Source of the DNA: Aurantiacibacter luteus
GTDB taxonomy: Bacteria > Pseudomonadota > Alphaproteobacteria > Sphingomonadales > Sphingomonadaceae
Assembly: GCF_001010945.1 (NCBI RefSeq)
Contig: NZ_LBHB01000003.1
Location: 62,001 to 126,000 of the forward strand
Length of the DNA stretch: 64,000 nt
Direction of reading: 5' to 3'
The position numbers were made by a program, and so were the translations under genes. Of this stretch, positions 37,238 through 48,772 are shown in pieces; the first letter of the stretch is position 1, and each line of letters begins with the position of its first letter. The notes beneath the pieces were generated by a model. The model saw only the letters and a list, made by a program, of their open reading frames with translations, did no database searches and was not told the origin of the DNA.

Positions 37238-37764
37238 CGCCCGCATCCCGCATTCGCCGCATCGGCTGGATCGCCGTGCTCACGGTATGCCTGGCGCTCT
37301 ACACGGTGTTGCACGTCAAGGTGAACGCGGTGCGCGCCGACGTCGTAAATGCCGAGCGGCGCATCGTGGCGCTGGAGGAAAGCAACCTGCTGCTCGAGAC
37401 GGAATTCCTGACCCGCACCAACCAGTTGCAGCTGGCGGCGTGGAACCGCGTGGACTTCGGCTTCCAGTCGCCCGAGGCTGGCCAGTTCATCGAAGACAAC
37501 CGCCAGCTCGCCAGCTTCGGCAAGCCGCGCGGGGCCGACGCGCCCGAACCCATCCGCCTTGCCGGCCTGCGCTCGGGAGAGGATGTGCCGGAATTCCCGC
37601 GGCTGGTCTCGCCTCTGACCGGCCGCCCGGTCGACGAGGACGTGCTCGGCACCGAGGCGGACGAGGACGGCGGCAGCCACCTCGCCGTGACCGTCGCGCC
37701 CGGCCCGCTGCGGATGCCCATCGTGGGCCCGCATTTCGCCGTCACGGAGGTCGCCGCCCGGTGA
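37234..37764 (+). CDS. ftsL: Cell division protein FtsL
   Basis: 176-residue bitopic inner-membrane protein. A short cytosolic N-terminus, one membrane helix (about residues 9-27), then a coiled-coil stretch ([20 protein letters not shown]) expected to pair with FtsB. It is longer than typical FtsL (about 100-120); the last 90 residues are acidic and Pro-rich without recognised domains. Assigned by position between rsmH and ftsI and by topology. Overlaps both neighbours by four bases. Confidence 0.82.
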   Translation: MTPASRIRRIGWIAVLTVCLALYTVLHVKVNAVRADVVNAERRIVALEESNLLLETEFLTRTNQLQLAAWNRVDFGFQSPEAGQFIEDNRQLASFGKPRGADAPEPIRLAGLRSGEDVPEFPRLVSPLTGRPVDEDVLGTEADEDGGSHLAVTVAPGPLRMPIVGPHFAVTEVAAR

Positions 37765-39524
37765 ACAGTCTCGCCGTCCCCAGCACGCTCGTTCCCGCCA
37801 CCGGCGGAACGCTCGACTTCCGTCGCCGCTCGCTGCTGATGGCGCGCCTGCGCGTGCTGATGGTGGCGGCGGGCTTCCTGCTCGTCGCCTTCATAGCGCT
37901 GGTGCGGATCGCCTGGATCGGCGTGGCGCAGCCCGGGCACGAGGTGCGCTCGATGGCCGATGCGCTGCTGCCCCCGCGCGGCGAGATCACCGACCGCAAC
38001 GGCGTGCCGCTCGCGCGTGCGTTCCCTGCCTATGCGCTGTGGTTCAACCCCGATGCCATGAGCGAGGGTGGCGACGGCGGCCCACCGCTGGTCAAGACGC
38101 CCGAGCAGATCGCCACCGAATTGCGCGCCATCTTCCCCGATCTCGACACCTACGAGGTGACGCAGCAGCTCGCATCGGGACGCGCGGGCTACATCCGCCG
38201 CCGCGTGCTGCCCGAGGATGCCAACAAGGTGATGGCCATCGGCGAGCTGGCGCTGGAGCTGCCGCAGGAAGAGGATCGGCATTATCCGCAGGGCTCGCTC
38301 GCCGCGCACGTGCTCGGCTACGTCGGCGCCGACGACAATGGCCGCGTGGGTATGGAAGAGGTGCTGAACGAGCGCCTGAGCAATCCCGCCACGCGCGGCG
38401 AGCCGGTCGCGCTCTCGATCGACATGCGCGTGCAGGGCGCGCTGGAGGACGAGCTGGCGAGCGGGATGCGCTCGGTCAACGCGGTGGGCGCTGCGGGCAT
38501 CGTGCTCGACGTCGATACCGGTGAAGTGCTGGCGCTCGCCTCGCTGCCGGAATTCGATCCCAATGCCGTTACCAGCGCCGACGTGCGCGTGACGAACGAG
38601 CAGCACGCGAGGGGCGAGGTACCGCGTGCCTTCAACCGCGTGACCAACCAAGTCTACGAGCTCGGCTCCACCTTCAAGCCGCTGACGGTCGCCGCCGCCA
38701 TCGACAGCGGCGCGGTGACCAACCTCGCCAAGCGCTACAACGCCGCACCGCTGCCGGTGGCGGGCTTCACCATCCGCGATTCGCACCCGCTCGGCGCGTC
38801 GCTCAACATTCCCGAAATCCTGATACACTCGTCGAACATCGGCACCGCCCATGTGGTCGACGACATGGGCCCGGCGACGCTGCGGCGCTACATGGTCGAT
38901 CTCGGCATGAACGAGCGGCCGTACATCGAGCTGCCCGCGCGCGGCTTCCCGATCTGGGCGAGCGGCGACTGGCCGCGCATCCGCGCCATGACGGTGGGCT
39001 ACGGCCACGGCATCGCGGTAACTCCGCTGCACCTCGCATCCGCCTATGCCGCGATGGTCAACGGCGGCGTCTGGCGTCCGGCCACGCTGCACAAGCTTGC
39101 GCCGGGCGAGGCGCCGCGCGGCCGCCGGGTGTTCAAGGCCAGCACCAGCGCCCGCATGAACCAGCTGCTGCGGATGATCGCGGTCTACGGCACGGGCCGC
39201 AATGCCGATGCGCCGGGCTTCCGCGTCGGCGGCAAGACGGGCAGCGCGGAAAAGCCCTCGAGCGGCGGCTATGCCCGCTCCTCGCTGGTTTCCACCTTTG
39301 CCGCGGCCTTCCCGATGGACAATCCGCGCTACGTCGTCATCGCCATGCTCGACGAGCCCCAAGGCACCGTCGCCAGCAGCTTCCAGCGCACCGCCGCCTG
39401 GAACGCCGCGCCCATCGTGGGCCGCCTCGTGCCGCGCATCGGACCGCAGCTCGGCGTCCTTCCCGATGCCGACCGCGACATCGACCTGACCGATCTCAAG
39501 CCGCTCGTCGGGGATACCGACTGA
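37761..39524 (+). CDS. ftsI: Peptidoglycan D,D-transpeptidase FtsI (PBP3)
   Basis: 587-residue septal transpeptidase. A membrane anchor at about residues 30-50, the PBP dimerisation domain (PPRGEITDRNGVPLA), then the transpeptidase domain with Ser303 in GSTFK, SSN (IHSSNIGTAH) and KTG (VGGKTGSAEK). GTG start at 37761 overlapping the ftsL stop. Works with FtsW to make septal wall. Stop overlaps murE as TGATG. Confidence 0.96.
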   Translation: MNSLAVPSTLVPATGGTLDFRRRSLLMARLRVLMVAAGFLLVAFIALVRIAWIGVAQPGHEVRSMADALLPPRGEITDRNGVPLARAFPAYALWFNPDAMSEGGDGGPPLVKTPEQIATELRAIFPDLDTYEVTQQLASGRAGYIRRRVLPEDANKVMAIGELALELPQEEDRHYPQGSLAAHVLGYVGADDNGRVGMEEVLNERLSNPATRGEPVALSIDMRVQGALEDELASGMRSVNAVGAAGIVLDVDTGEVLALASLPEFDPNAVTSADVRVTNEQHARGEVPRAFNRVTNQVYELGSTFKPLTVAAAIDSGAVTNLAKRYNAAPLPVAGFTIRDSHPLGASLNIPEILIHSSNIGTAHVVDDMGPATLRRYMVDLGMNERPYIELPARGFPIWASGDWPRIRAMTVGYGHGIAVTPLHLASAYAAMVNGGVWRPATLHKLAPGEAPRGRRVFKASTSARMNQLLRMIAVYGTGRNADAPGFRVGGKTGSAEKPSSGGYARSSLVSTFAAAFPMDNPRYVVIAMLDEPQGTVASSFQRTAAWNAAPIVGRLVPRIGPQLGVLPDADRDIDLTDLKPLVGDTD

Positions 39525-41002
39525 TGCGCCTCGCCGATTTCGCCAGCGAGCTGGGGATCGACGCGGGGCCGGGCGGCGACACGCCGATCACCGGCTTCGC
39601 CATCGATCACCGCAAGGTCGCGCCCGGCAACGTGTTCGGTGCCTTCCAGGGCGCGGCGGTGAACGGGGAAGATTTCATCGAAGCCGCCGTCGCCAGCGGC
39701 GCGGTCGCCGTGGTCGCCCGGCCCGAAGCCAGGGTCGAGGGTGCGCTGCACCTCGCGGGCGAAGTCCCGCGCCAGCTCTTCGCGCGGCTCGCGAGCCGGT
39801 TCTACCGCCCGACGCCGCAGGTCGTCGTGGCGGTCACCGGCACCAACGGCAAGACCTCCACGGTCGAGATGACCCGGCAGATCTGGCGCATGGCGGGAGA
39901 ACGCGCGGCGAGCATCGGCACGCTCGGCGTCACCACGCCGGACGAGAGCGTTTCCACCGGCCTCACCACGCCCGACATCGTCACCTTCCTCGGCAACAAC
40001 ACCGGCCTCGCGCGCGAGGGTGTGACGCACGTCGCCTACGAGGCCAGCAGCCACGGCCTCAGCCAGTACCGCAACGAGGGCCTGCCGGTGATGGCCGGGG
40101 CCTTTACCAACCTTTCCCGCGATCACCTCGACTATCACAAGGACATGGAGGACTACTTCGCCGCCAAGATGCGGCTGTTCTCCGAGGTGGTCGACGACGG
40201 CGGCAGTGCGGTGATCTGGGCCGACGACGAATGGTCGGCCCGCGCCATCGAGGTGGCGAAGACGCGCGGTCTCCGGCTGTTCACCGTGGGCGCGAAGGGC
40301 GCCGCGGATGCGGGCGGGATCAATCTCATTGCCCGTACGCCCAGCCCTCTGGGGCAGGAGCTGAAGATCGTCCACGCCGGCCAGGCCCACGCCATCCGAC
40401 TGCCGCTGATCGGCGCCTACCAGGTGGCGAACGCGCTGGTCGCCGCGGGTCTCGCGCTCGTCACCGGCACACCCGCGGCGCAGGTGTTCGACGCCGTCGC
40501 CCGGCTGCAACCCGTTCGCGGGCGGCTGGAGCGGGCCGTCATTACCCAGGCCGGCGCGCCGGTCTACATTGACTACGCCCATACGCCCGATGCGCTCGCT
40601 GCCGCCATCGCCGCGCTGCGCCCGCACGTCTCGGGCCGGCTCATTACCGTGTTCGGCGCGGGCGGCGACCGCGACCAGGGCAAGCGCGCGCCGATGGGCG
40701 AGGCGGCCGTGGCAGGCAGCGATCTCGTCATCGTTACCGACGACAATCCGCGCGGCGAAGACGCCGCCGCCATCCGCCGGGCCGTGATGCAGGGCGCCGC
40801 GGGCGCGCGCGAGGTCGAAGGCCGCCGCGCCGCCATCGCCGCCGCCGTGGCCGAGGCGGGCAAAGACGACATCGTGCTCGTCGCGGGTAAGGGACACGAA
40901 CAGGGACAGATCGTGGGTTCGGGAGAGAATATGCGGGTTTTGCCCTTCGATGACGTGACCGTGGCGCGCGAATGCGCCGCCGAACTGGCGGTGAAGCGAT
41001 GA
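39524..41002 (+). CDS. murE: UDP-MurNAc-L-Ala-D-Glu:meso-DAP ligase MurE
   Basis: 492-residue Mur ligase adding the third residue of the stem peptide. P-loop TGTNGKTSTVE, the carbamylated-lysine region, and DNPRGED, whose DNPR motif marks meso-diaminopimelate specificity. ATG at 39524 overlapping ftsI. Domains run UDP-binding, ATPase, then C-terminal Rossmann. Coupled to murF by ATGA. Confidence 0.96.
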   Translation: MRLADFASELGIDAGPGGDTPITGFAIDHRKVAPGNVFGAFQGAAVNGEDFIEAAVASGAVAVVARPEARVEGALHLAGEVPRQLFARLASRFYRPTPQVVVAVTGTNGKTSTVEMTRQIWRMAGERAASIGTLGVTTPDESVSTGLTTPDIVTFLGNNTGLAREGVTHVAYEASSHGLSQYRNEGLPVMAGAFTNLSRDHLDYHKDMEDYFAAKMRLFSEVVDDGGSAVIWADDEWSARAIEVAKTRGLRLFTVGAKGAADAGGINLIARTPSPLGQELKIVHAGQAHAIRLPLIGAYQVANALVAAGLALVTGTPAAQVFDAVARLQPVRGRLERAVITQAGAPVYIDYAHTPDALAAAIAALRPHVSGRLITVFGAGGDRDQGKRAPMGEAAVAGSDLVIVTDDNPRGEDAAAIRRAVMQGAAGAREVEGRRAAIAAAVAEAGKDDIVLVAGKGHEQGQIVGSGENMRVLPFDDVTVARECAAELAVKR

Positions 41003-42456
41003 GCGCGCTCGCGAAGACCCTGCGCTGGCCGCGCAAGCGCGACGATGCGCAGCGCCTCGCCCTTTGGACCTCCACCGAGATCGCGGCCGCTACCGGCGGC
41101 ACCGCTTATGGTGAATTTCAGGTTAGCGGCGTGGAGATGGACAGCCGCGACGTGGTGGCGGGCGACCTGTTCGTGGCGCTGAAGGGCGAGGCGATGGACG
41201 GCCATCGCTTCGTCGATACGGCCTTTGCCAATGGCGCCGCCGCCGCGCTGGTCGATCGCCCGGTCGACTTTCCGCACGTGCTCGTAGAGGATACGACCGA
41301 AGCGCTCCACGCGCTCGCCCGCGCCGCGCGCGAGAGGGCCACGGCTCGCGTCGTCGGCGTCACGGGCTCGGTGGGCAAGACCGGGGTCAAGGAGGCGATC
41401 TTCACCGCGCTCGAGCGTTCCAGCCGAGGCGCCGCGCACCGCAGCGTGCGCAGCTACAACAACCACGTCGGCGTGCCGCTCAGCCTGTCGCGGATGCCCG
41501 CGAAGAGCCGCTTCGGCGTGTTCGAGATGGGGATGAACCACGCGGGCGAGATCGCCGGGCTGACCGCCCACGTGCGCCCGCATGTCGCCGTCGTCACCAC
41601 CATCGCGCCCGCGCACATCGAGAACCTCGGCAGCGAGGAAGCGATCGCCGATGCCAAGGCGGAAATCTTCGCCGGGCTGCAGAAGGGCGGCACGGCCGTC
41701 ATCCCCGCCGACAGCCCGCATTTCGAGCGACTGCGCGATGCGGCCAAGGCGCAGGGCGCCAAGGTCGTTGCCTTCGGACGCGGCGCGCATGCCGACATGC
41801 GCCTGCTCGATGCCATTCCGCGCGTGGAGGGCGGGGCGCTGGTCACCGCCGCCATGGGCGACCTTCGCCTTTGCTACACCGTCGCCGAGCCGGGCGAGCA
41901 CTGGATCGACAATTCGCTGTGCGTGATGGCCGCGGTCCATGCCGCGGGCGGAGACCTGGGTGCTGCCGGCCTCGCGCTCGCCGAGATGGGCGGCCTGAAA
42001 GGACGAGGTGCGCGCCTGCGTGCAAAGGTTCCCGGCGGCCATGCGCTGGTCATCGACGAGAGCTACAACGCCAACCCCGCCTCCATGCGCGCAACGCTCG
42101 CGCAGCTCGGCCAGACGCCCGCAACCCGCCGCGTCGCCGTGCTCGGCAGCATGAAGGAGCTGGGCGACTTCGCCGATCGCTTCCACGCCCAGCTCGCTGC
42201 GCCCGTGGCCGATGCGGGCGTGGACTACGCGGTGCTGGTGGGCCCGGAGATGCTGGCGCTGGCACGCGAGATGGGGAAACTTCCCCGCGATACGCTTGGC
42301 AATCGCTTTTCCTACGCCCATTGCGAAAACGCGGGCGAAGCCATTGCGGCACTGCAGGAGTTCGGCCTTGCCGGCGGAGACGTCGTGCTCGTCAAGGGAT
42401 CGAATTCGGTGGGGCTTTCGCGCGTCGTGGACCACTTTGCCGCCAGGGAAGGCTGA
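40999..42456 (+). CDS. murF: UDP-MurNAc-tripeptide:D-Ala-D-Ala ligase MurF
   Basis: 485-residue ligase that adds D-Ala-D-Ala and completes the UDP-MurNAc pentapeptide. P-loop [13 protein letters not shown], the conserved [10 protein letters not shown] and [11 protein letters not shown], and the C-terminal [13 protein letters not shown]. The ATG at 40999 overlaps the murE stop. The gap to mraY is 11 bases, one of the few non-overlapping joints of the cluster. Confidence 0.96.
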   Translation: MSALAKTLRWPRKRDDAQRLALWTSTEIAAATGGTAYGEFQVSGVEMDSRDVVAGDLFVALKGEAMDGHRFVDTAFANGAAAALVDRPVDFPHVLVEDTTEALHALARAARERATARVVGVTGSVGKTGVKEAIFTALERSSRGAAHRSVRSYNNHVGVPLSLSRMPAKSRFGVFEMGMNHAGEIAGLTAHVRPHVAVVTTIAPAHIENLGSEEAIADAKAEIFAGLQKGGTAVIPADSPHFERLRDAAKAQGAKVVAFGRGAHADMRLLDAIPRVEGGALVTAAMGDLRLCYTVAEPGEHWIDNSLCVMAAVHAAGGDLGAAGLALAEMGGLKGRGARLRAKVPGGHALVIDESYNANPASMRATLAQLGQTPATRRVAVLGSMKELGDFADRFHAQLAAPVADAGVDYAVLVGPEMLALAREMGKLPRDTLGNRFSYAHCENAGEAIAALQEFGLAGGDVVLVKGSNSVGLSRVVDHFAAREG

Positions 42457-42467
42457 CCCCAGGGCCG

Positions 42468-43538
42468 ATGTTCTATTTCCTCGCCGAGATGCTGGATTTC
42501 GAGGGTATCCTCAATCTCGTCCGATATCAGACCTTCCGCGCCGGTGCCGCCATGATGACGGCGCTGATCATCGGCCTCGTCATCGGTCCGCGCTTCATCC
42601 GCATCCTGCGCGTGCGGCAGGGCAAGGGCCAGCCGATCCGCACGGACGGCCCGCAGACCCACCTCGCCAAGGTCGGCACGCCGACCATGGGCGGGCTGAT
42701 GATCCTGACCGCGCTGACGATTTCCATGCTGCTGTGGATGGACCTTGCCAGCCCCTTCGTCTGGGCCTGCCTGGCCGTGACGATGGGCTTCGGTCTCATC
42801 GGCTTCCTCGACGATTACGACAAGGTCACCAAGCGCAGCCATCGCGGCGTATCGGGCAAGGTCCGCCTGCTGCTGGAATTCGCCGTGGCGGGGGTCGCCA
42901 GCTACCTCATCGTCAGCAACATCAGCACCAGCCTCTACGTCCCCTTCGTGTTCAACGAGGCGATTCCGATGGGCTGGTTCTACTACGTCTTCGCCGCCTT
43001 CGTGATCGTGGGAGCGGGCAACGCGGTGAACCTGACGGACGGGCTGGACGGCCTTGCCACCATGCCGGTGGTGATCGCGGCGGGCGCATTCTTGCTGATC
43101 TGCTACCTCGTCGGCCGCGTCGACTTTTCCGGATACCTCGGCATCCCGCACGTGCCGATGGCGGGAGAGCTTGCCATCATGTGCGCGGCGATCATGGGAT
43201 CGGGCCTGGCCTTCCTGTGGTTCAACGCCCCGCCCGCCGCCGTGTTCATGGGCGATACCGGTAGCCTCGCGCTCGGCGGCGCGCTGGGGGCCATCGCGGT
43301 CGCCAGCCACCACGAGATCGTGCTCGCCATCATCGGCGGCCTGTTCGTGCTCGAGGCCGCGAGCGTCATCATTCAGGTGTTCTGGTTCAAGCGCACGGGC
43401 CGCCGCGTCTTCCGCATGGCCCCGATCCACCACCACTTCGAGCAGCTCGGCTGGTCGGAGAGCAAGGTGGTGATCCGCTTCTGGATCATCGCCATCGTGC
43501 TCGCCGTGCTCGGCCTCGCCACGTTGAAGCTGCGGTGA
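42468..43538 (+). CDS. mraY: Phospho-N-acetylmuramoyl-pentapeptide transferase MraY
   Basis: 356 residues, ten membrane helices; transfers phospho-MurNAc-pentapeptide to undecaprenyl phosphate, making lipid I. Signatures: [19 protein letters not shown] with the catalytic Asp pair, [25 protein letters not shown] and the APIHHHFE histidine loop. ATG at 42468 after an AGGG site. The stop overlaps murD (GTGA). Confidence 0.97.
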   Translation: MFYFLAEMLDFEGILNLVRYQTFRAGAAMMTALIIGLVIGPRFIRILRVRQGKGQPIRTDGPQTHLAKVGTPTMGGLMILTALTISMLLWMDLASPFVWACLAVTMGFGLIGFLDDYDKVTKRSHRGVSGKVRLLLEFAVAGVASYLIVSNISTSLYVPFVFNEAIPMGWFYYVFAAFVIVGAGNAVNLTDGLDGLATMPVVIAAGAFLLICYLVGRVDFSGYLGIPHVPMAGELAIMCAAIMGSGLAFLWFNAPPAAVFMGDTGSLALGGALGAIAVASHHEIVLAIIGGLFVLEAASVIIQVFWFKRTGRRVFRMAPIHHHFEQLGWSESKVVIRFWIIAIVLAVLGLATLKLR

Positions 43539-44905
43539 TTACCGGCAGCGCCTTTGCCGGGAAGCGCTACTGCGTGCTGGGCCTCGCGCGGTCCGGCATG
43601 GCCGCGGTAGAAAGCCTGCTGGCGAGCGGCGCCGAGGTGACCGCCTGGGATCGCCGTGTCGAGCCACGAGAGGAGCTGGCTGGCCGCGTCACCCTGGCCG
43701 ATCCGTTGGAAATCGACCTTGCCGGGTTCGACGGCGTGGTCGTTTCTCCCGGCGTGCCGCTCAACACTCATCCTCTTCGCGAGCGGGCGGCGGCCGCGGG
43801 CGTGCCGATCGTCGGCGATATCGAACTCTTCGCGCTCGCCCGGCCTGACCTGCCGCCGCACCGGGTGATCGGCATCACCGGCACCAACGGCAAGTCGACC
43901 ACCACCGCGCTTGTCCATCACCTGCTGGCGCAGGCGGGCGTCCCCGCGCGGCTGGGCGGCAACATCGGCCTGCCCATCCTCGGCGAGGAGCCGCTGGAGC
44001 AAGGCGGGGTCTATGTGCTCGAATTGTCGAGCTACCAGATCGACCTCACCCGCTCGCTCGCCTGCGAGGCGGCGGCGCTGATCAACATCACCCCCGACCA
44101 CCTCGACCGCTACGACGATTTCGCGGCCTATGCCTTTGCCAAGGGGCGGCTGATGGCGATGCAGGGCAGCGGGCAATTCGCCGTGTTCGGCTGCGAGGAT
44201 GCCCCCACCAGCGCCGTGCAGCAGGCCGAAGCCGCGCGCCGCGCGCCGGGCCGCGCCGTGTGCGTCGACAGCTGGGCCTGGTCCGCCTGGCAGAAGGACT
44301 GGCCGAGCCTTCAGGGCCCGCACAACCTGCAGAACGCCGCCATCGCCGCCGCGCTTGTGCAGGAGATGGGCGTCTCGCGCGAGGCGGTCCACGCGGGTCT
44401 CAAGACGTTTGCCGGGCTGCCGCACCGGATGGAGCGGGTGGCGACGTCGCGCGGCATCTTGTTCGTCAACGACAGCAAGGCCACCAACCCCGCCTCCACC
44501 GCGCCCGCGCTGGCCGCCTTTCCGCCGGAGGGCGGACACCCGCGCATTCACTGGATCGCCGGCGGCCTCGCCAAGGAGGACAACCTCCACGACTGCCAGC
44601 CCTACTTGGGCAACGTCGCGGCGGTCTATACCATCGGCGAGGCGGGGGAGATGTTCGCGCGCATCCTCGAGCCGCGTGTCGAGGTGGAACGCTGCGAATT
44701 CCTCGCCGAGGCGGTGCGCCGGGCGGTGGGCAGGGCCAGGGCGGGCGACGTGGTGATGCTCAGCCCCGCCTGCGCCAGTTTCGACCAGTTCCGCGACTTC
44801 GAGGTACGCGGGCAGACATTCCGCGAGCTGGTGGCCGAGCTCGGCTGCGGCGGCGACCGCGCCGCCTGCGGGCTTGACACCGCGACGACAGGGGCAAGTG
44901 CATGA
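43535..44905 (+). CDS. murD: UDP-MurNAc-L-alanine:D-glutamate ligase MurD
   Basis: 456-residue Mur ligase adding D-glutamate. N-terminal UDP domain ([15 protein letters not shown]), P-loop [15 protein letters not shown], catalytic-site ELSSYQID and [10 protein letters not shown], and the C-terminal [14 protein letters not shown] start at 43535. Overlaps mraY and ftsW by four bases each. Confidence 0.96.
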   Translation: MITGSAFAGKRYCVLGLARSGMAAVESLLASGAEVTAWDRRVEPREELAGRVTLADPLEIDLAGFDGVVVSPGVPLNTHPLRERAAAAGVPIVGDIELFALARPDLPPHRVIGITGTNGKSTTTALVHHLLAQAGVPARLGGNIGLPILGEEPLEQGGVYVLELSSYQIDLTRSLACEAAALINITPDHLDRYDDFAAYAFAKGRLMAMQGSGQFAVFGCEDAPTSAVQQAEAARRAPGRAVCVDSWAWSAWQKDWPSLQGPHNLQNAAIAAALVQEMGVSREAVHAGLKTFAGLPHRMERVATSRGILFVNDSKATNPASTAPALAAFPPEGGHPRIHWIAGGLAKEDNLHDCQPYLGNVAAVYTIGEAGEMFARILEPRVEVERCEFLAEAVRRAVGRARAGDVVMLSPACASFDQFRDFEVRGQTFRELVAELGCGGDRAACGLDTATTGASA

Positions 44906-46131
44906 GCGGCAGGCCGATCTTCATTCCCCGTCCGGGCGAGCGCAAGGGCCCCTCCGGCCAGCCGCGCCTTGCCCGCGACTGGCGCCGCGACCTCAGGATC
45001 TGGTGGCGCGAGATCGACCATTGGCTGTTGGGGCTGGTGCTGGCGCTGATGGCGGCCGGCACGCTGGCCGTGGCCGCGGCCTCGCCCGCCAGCGCCCACC
45101 GCCTGTCCACCGACGAGACGACCCTGCCCGCGCTCTACTTCTTCTGGGCGCACCTGCGCTGGCAATTCGTCGGGCTGATCGTGCTGTTCGGCACCTCGAT
45201 GGTCGCCAGCCGCGAACTCAGGCGCGGTGCGATCCTGCTGGGCGCGGCCATGCTGGTGGGCCTGCTGCTGGTGCCCGTCGTGGGCAGCGAGATCAACGGC
45301 GCGCGGCGCTGGCTCAACCTCGGCTTCTCGCTCCAGCCGAGCGAGTTCCTGAAGCCCGCCTTCGCGCTGATCCTCGCCTGGGTGCTGTCGTGGAAGGTGC
45401 GCGACGAGACCTTGCCTGTAATGCCCATCACCGCCGCCTTCGTCGGCCTGATCGGGGTGCTGCTGATGATGCAGCCCGACCTCGGCTCGGCCATCCTGTT
45501 CGCGGGCTGCTGGATGGTGATGGTGGTGGTCGCCGGGCTGCCGCTGCAACGGCTTGGCTACCTCTCGGGCGCGGGCGTCGGGCTGCTGGTGCTGGCCTAC
45601 CTGTTCTACGACAACGCCCGCAACCGCATCGACACCTTCCTCGGCGGGCCGACCGCCTACGACCATGTCGATCTCGCCAGCCGCACGCTGGGCGGCGGGG
45701 GCTGGTTCGGCACCGGTTTCTGGCTGGGCCGGGAAAAGCTGCGCCTGCCCGAAGCCCATACCGACTACATCTTTTCCGTCATCGGTGAGGAATTCGGTCT
45801 GATCGCCTGCGGTCTGATCGTGGTGCTCTACCTCGCCATCGTGCTGCGCGTGCTGGTGCGACTGGTCGACGAGGACCGGCTCTACATGATCCTCGCCGCC
45901 AGTGGCCTGACCGCGCTGATCGGCGGGCAGGCCTTCATCAACATCCTCGTCAACCTGCAGCTGTTCCCCAGTAAGGGCATGACGCTGCCGCTGGTGAGCT
46001 ATGGCGGCAGCTCAACCATCGCCATCTGCCTGACCGTGGGCATGCTGCTGGCGGTGACGCGGCGCAACCCGTACCTGGAGCGCGAGCCCTTCGACCTCGC
46101 CGCCGGTTTCGAGCGGGAGGAACAGGCATGA
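44902..46131 (+). CDS. ftsW: Lipid II polymerase FtsW
   Basis: 409-residue SEDS-family glycosyltransferase of the divisome, about ten helices. Family motifs: [35 protein letters not shown] with the catalytic-region Asp, and [11 protein letters not shown]. An N-terminal basic cytosolic segment of about 40 residues precedes helix 1. ATG at 44902 overlapping murD. Partner of FtsI. Confidence 0.96.
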   Translation: MSGRPIFIPRPGERKGPSGQPRLARDWRRDLRIWWREIDHWLLGLVLALMAAGTLAVAAASPASAHRLSTDETTLPALYFFWAHLRWQFVGLIVLFGTSMVASRELRRGAILLGAAMLVGLLLVPVVGSEINGARRWLNLGFSLQPSEFLKPAFALILAWVLSWKVRDETLPVMPITAAFVGLIGVLLMMQPDLGSAILFAGCWMVMVVVAGLPLQRLGYLSGAGVGLLVLAYLFYDNARNRIDTFLGGPTAYDHVDLASRTLGGGGWFGTGFWLGREKLRLPEAHTDYIFSVIGEEFGLIACGLIVVLYLAIVLRVLVRLVDEDRLYMILAASGLTALIGGQAFINILVNLQLFPSKGMTLPLVSYGGSSTIAICLTVGMLLAVTRRNPYLEREPFDLAAGFEREEQA

Positions 46132-47339
46132 GCGGCGCCGAAGTCCCTCGCAGTTCGCGCCATTTCGTGCTGGCAGCCGGTGGCACCGGCGGGCACCTGA
46201 CGCCCGCCTTCGCGCTGGCGCACGAGCTGGAGCGGCGCGGCCACCACGTGGCGCTGGTCACCGACGAGCGCGGGGCGAATATTCCCGGCAAGCCCGATTT
46301 CCTCACTGCCCACGTCCTGCCGGCGGGCCGCTTCGGCAAGAATCCGCTCGGCTGGCCCAGGGCGATCATGGCCGTGCTCAAGGGCCGGGCGATGGCGAAG
46401 CGGCTTTACGAGACGGTGCAGCCCAGCGCCGTCATCGGGTTCGGCGGCTATCCTGCGGTGCCCGCGCTGCTCGGCGCGCAGGCGATGGACATTCCCACCG
46501 TCGTCCACGAACAGAACGCCGTGCTGGGCCGGGTCAACCGCCTGTTCGCGGGCCGCGTGAACGCGATAGCTACCGCCTATGGCGAGGTCGACCGCCTGAA
46601 GACGAAGCACAGTGCCAAGGTCCACCTCGTCGGCAACCCGGTGCGCCCCGGCGTTCTGGCGCTGCGCGACGAGCCGTTTCCGCCGTTCATGGAAGACGGC
46701 ATCTTTCGCGTGCTCGTGACCGGCGGCAGCCAGGGCGCGCGCGTCCTGAGCGAGGTGGTGCCCGACGGGCTCTCCATGCTCCCGCCCGCGCTCAGGAGCC
46801 GGTTGCAGGTCACCCAGCAGTGCCGCGCGGAAGACCTCGAGGCGGTCCGCAATCGCTATGCCAGCCACGGCATCCCCGCCGAACTCGCGACCTATTTCGA
46901 GGACATGGCCGCCACGCTGGCGGACGCGCACCTGTTCATCGGCCGCGCGGGAGCCTCGACCATCGCGGAACTGACCGCCGTCGGCCGCCCGGCCATCCTC
47001 GTGCCGCTGCCCATCGCCACCGACGATCACCAGGCCGCCAACACGCGCGAGATGGTGAAGGCGGGCGGGGCGCGCTCGATCCGCCAGTCGCGGTTCGAGG
47101 CGAAGGAGCTGGCCAAGCAGATCAACGCGATGGCGCTGCGCCCCGACACCCTCGCCACCGCCGCCCACGCCGCGTGGAACTGCGGCCGTCCGCAGGCCGC
47201 CAGCGACCTCGCCGACCTCGTCGAGAGCTTCGGCGGGGCGGACATGATGGAGGTCATCCGCGTGGGCGCGAACAATGCGCGCGGGGCCAGCCAGGGCGCG
47301 GAAGTCGGGCAGGGTGCTGCCAGGGAGAGCGCCCGATGA
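46128..47339 (+). CDS. murG: Lipid II synthase MurG
   Basis: 403-residue GT28 glycosyltransferase that adds GlcNAc to lipid I on the inner face of the membrane. N-terminal [31 protein letters not shown] and the UDP-GlcNAc site [19 protein letters not shown]. The C-terminus extends about 30 residues beyond E. coli MurG. ATG at 46128 overlapping ftsW; stop overlaps murC. Confidence 0.96.
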   Translation: MSGAEVPRSSRHFVLAAGGTGGHLTPAFALAHELERRGHHVALVTDERGANIPGKPDFLTAHVLPAGRFGKNPLGWPRAIMAVLKGRAMAKRLYETVQPSAVIGFGGYPAVPALLGAQAMDIPTVVHEQNAVLGRVNRLFAGRVNAIATAYGEVDRLKTKHSAKVHLVGNPVRPGVLALRDEPFPPFMEDGIFRVLVTGGSQGARVLSEVVPDGLSMLPPALRSRLQVTQQCRAEDLEAVRNRYASHGIPAELATYFEDMAATLADAHLFIGRAGASTIAELTAVGRPAILVPLPIATDDHQAANTREMVKAGGARSIRQSRFEAKELAKQINAMALRPDTLATAAHAAWNCGRPQAASDLADLVESFGGADMMEVIRVGANNARGASQGAEVGQGAARESAR

Positions 47340-48772
47340 AAGCCATCGGCACCGAGATCGGCACGATCCACTTCGTCGGCATCGGCGGCATCGGCATGTC
47401 CGGCATTGCCGAGGTCATGCACAATCTTGGCTACAGCGTGCAAGGCTCCGACATGAGTGCCAGCGCCCGGGTCGAGGCCCTGCGCGCGCAGGGCATTCCC
47501 GTCGCCATCGGCCATGCCGCCGAGAACCTGGGCGATGCGGCGGTCGTCGTCACCTCCACCGCGGTCAAGCGCACCAACCCGGAAGTAGCCGCCGCCCTCG
47601 ACGCGCGCGTGCCCGTGGTGCGCCGCGCGGAAATGCTGGCCGAGCTCATGCGCCTCAAGCAGACGGTCGCGGTCGCGGGCACGCACGGCAAGACCACGAC
47701 GACCAGCATGGTCGCCGCGCTGCTCGATGCGGGCGGGGTCGATCCCACGGTCATCAACGGCGGCATTATCGAGAGCTATGGCTCCAACGCCCGGCTCGGC
47801 GCGAGCGAGTGGATGGTGGTGGAGGCCGACGAGAGCGACGGCAGCTTCCTGCGCCTCGACGGCACCATCGCCGTCGTCACCAATATCGATCCCGAACATC
47901 TCGACCACTACGGCAGCTTCGACGCGGTGAAGGATGCCTTCGTCCAGTTCATCGAAAACGTGCCCTTCTACGGCGCGGCTGTGCTGTGCCTCGACCATGA
48001 CGAGGTCAGGAACGTCATCGCCAAGGTGCGCGACCGGCGCGTCATCACCTACGGCTTCTCCCCCCATGCCGACGTGCGGGCCGAGAACGTCTCCCCTGAC
48101 GGCGGCACCACGCATTTCGACGCGGTGCAGACCGCGCGCGACTGCAGCGAGGTCCGGATCGACAACATCGCGCTCCCCATGCCCGGCCGCCACAACGTGC
48201 AGAACGCCTGCGCCGCCATCGCCGTGGCACTGGAGATGGGCGTCGACCACGATGCCATCCGCACCGGCTTCGCCCGCTTCGGCGGGGTCAAGCGCCGCTT
48301 CACCCGCGTCGGGCAGATCGACATGGGCGAAGGGGTGGGCGTCGAGGTGATCGACGACTACGCCCACCATCCGGTGGAGATCCGCGCCGTCCTCTCCGCC
48401 GCTCGCGATGCGGCCAAGGGTAGGGTCGTCGCCGTGGTCCAGCCGCACCGCTACACCCGCCTGCGCGACCTGCTGGAGGACTTCCAGGGCGCCTTTGCCG
48501 ACGCCGATCTCGTCTATGCCGCGCCGGTCTATCCTGCCGGGGAAGATCCGATCGAGGGCGTGGACGAGCACTCGCTCGTCTCCGGCCTGAAGGCGCGCGG
48601 TCATCGCCGGGCCGAGGCCGTGAGCGGCCCCGGAGACCTTGCCGAGAAACTGAGCGAAACGCTCTCGCCGGGCGACATGGTCGTGTGCCTGGGCGCAGGC
48701 GATATCACCAAGTGGGCCGCAACCCTCGCCGCCGACGTCACCGAATTCCGCAGCCGGGCGGGAGCGGCCTGA
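47336..48772 (+). CDS. murC: UDP-MurNAc:L-alanine ligase MurC
   Basis: 478-residue ligase starting stem-peptide assembly. N-terminal [16 protein letters not shown] dinucleotide-like fold, P-loop [25 protein letters not shown] and the C-terminal [17 protein letters not shown] at 47336 (MKAIGTEIG). Its stop overlaps murB as TGATG. Confidence 0.97.
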   Translation: MKAIGTEIGTIHFVGIGGIGMSGIAEVMHNLGYSVQGSDMSASARVEALRAQGIPVAIGHAAENLGDAAVVVTSTAVKRTNPEVAAALDARVPVVRRAEMLAELMRLKQTVAVAGTHGKTTTTSMVAALLDAGGVDPTVINGGIIESYGSNARLGASEWMVVEADESDGSFLRLDGTIAVVTNIDPEHLDHYGSFDAVKDAFVQFIENVPFYGAAVLCLDHDEVRNVIAKVRDRRVITYGFSPHADVRAENVSPDGGTTHFDAVQTARDCSEVRIDNIALPMPGRHNVQNACAAIAVALEMGVDHDAIRTGFARFGGVKRRFTRVGQIDMGEGVGVEVIDDYAHHPVEIRAVLSAARDAAKGRVVAVVQPHRYTRLRDLLEDFQGAFADADLVYAAPVYPAGEDPIEGVDEHSLVSGLKARGHRRAEAVSGPGDLAEKLSETLSPGDMVVCLGAGDITKWAATLAADVTEFRSRAGAA

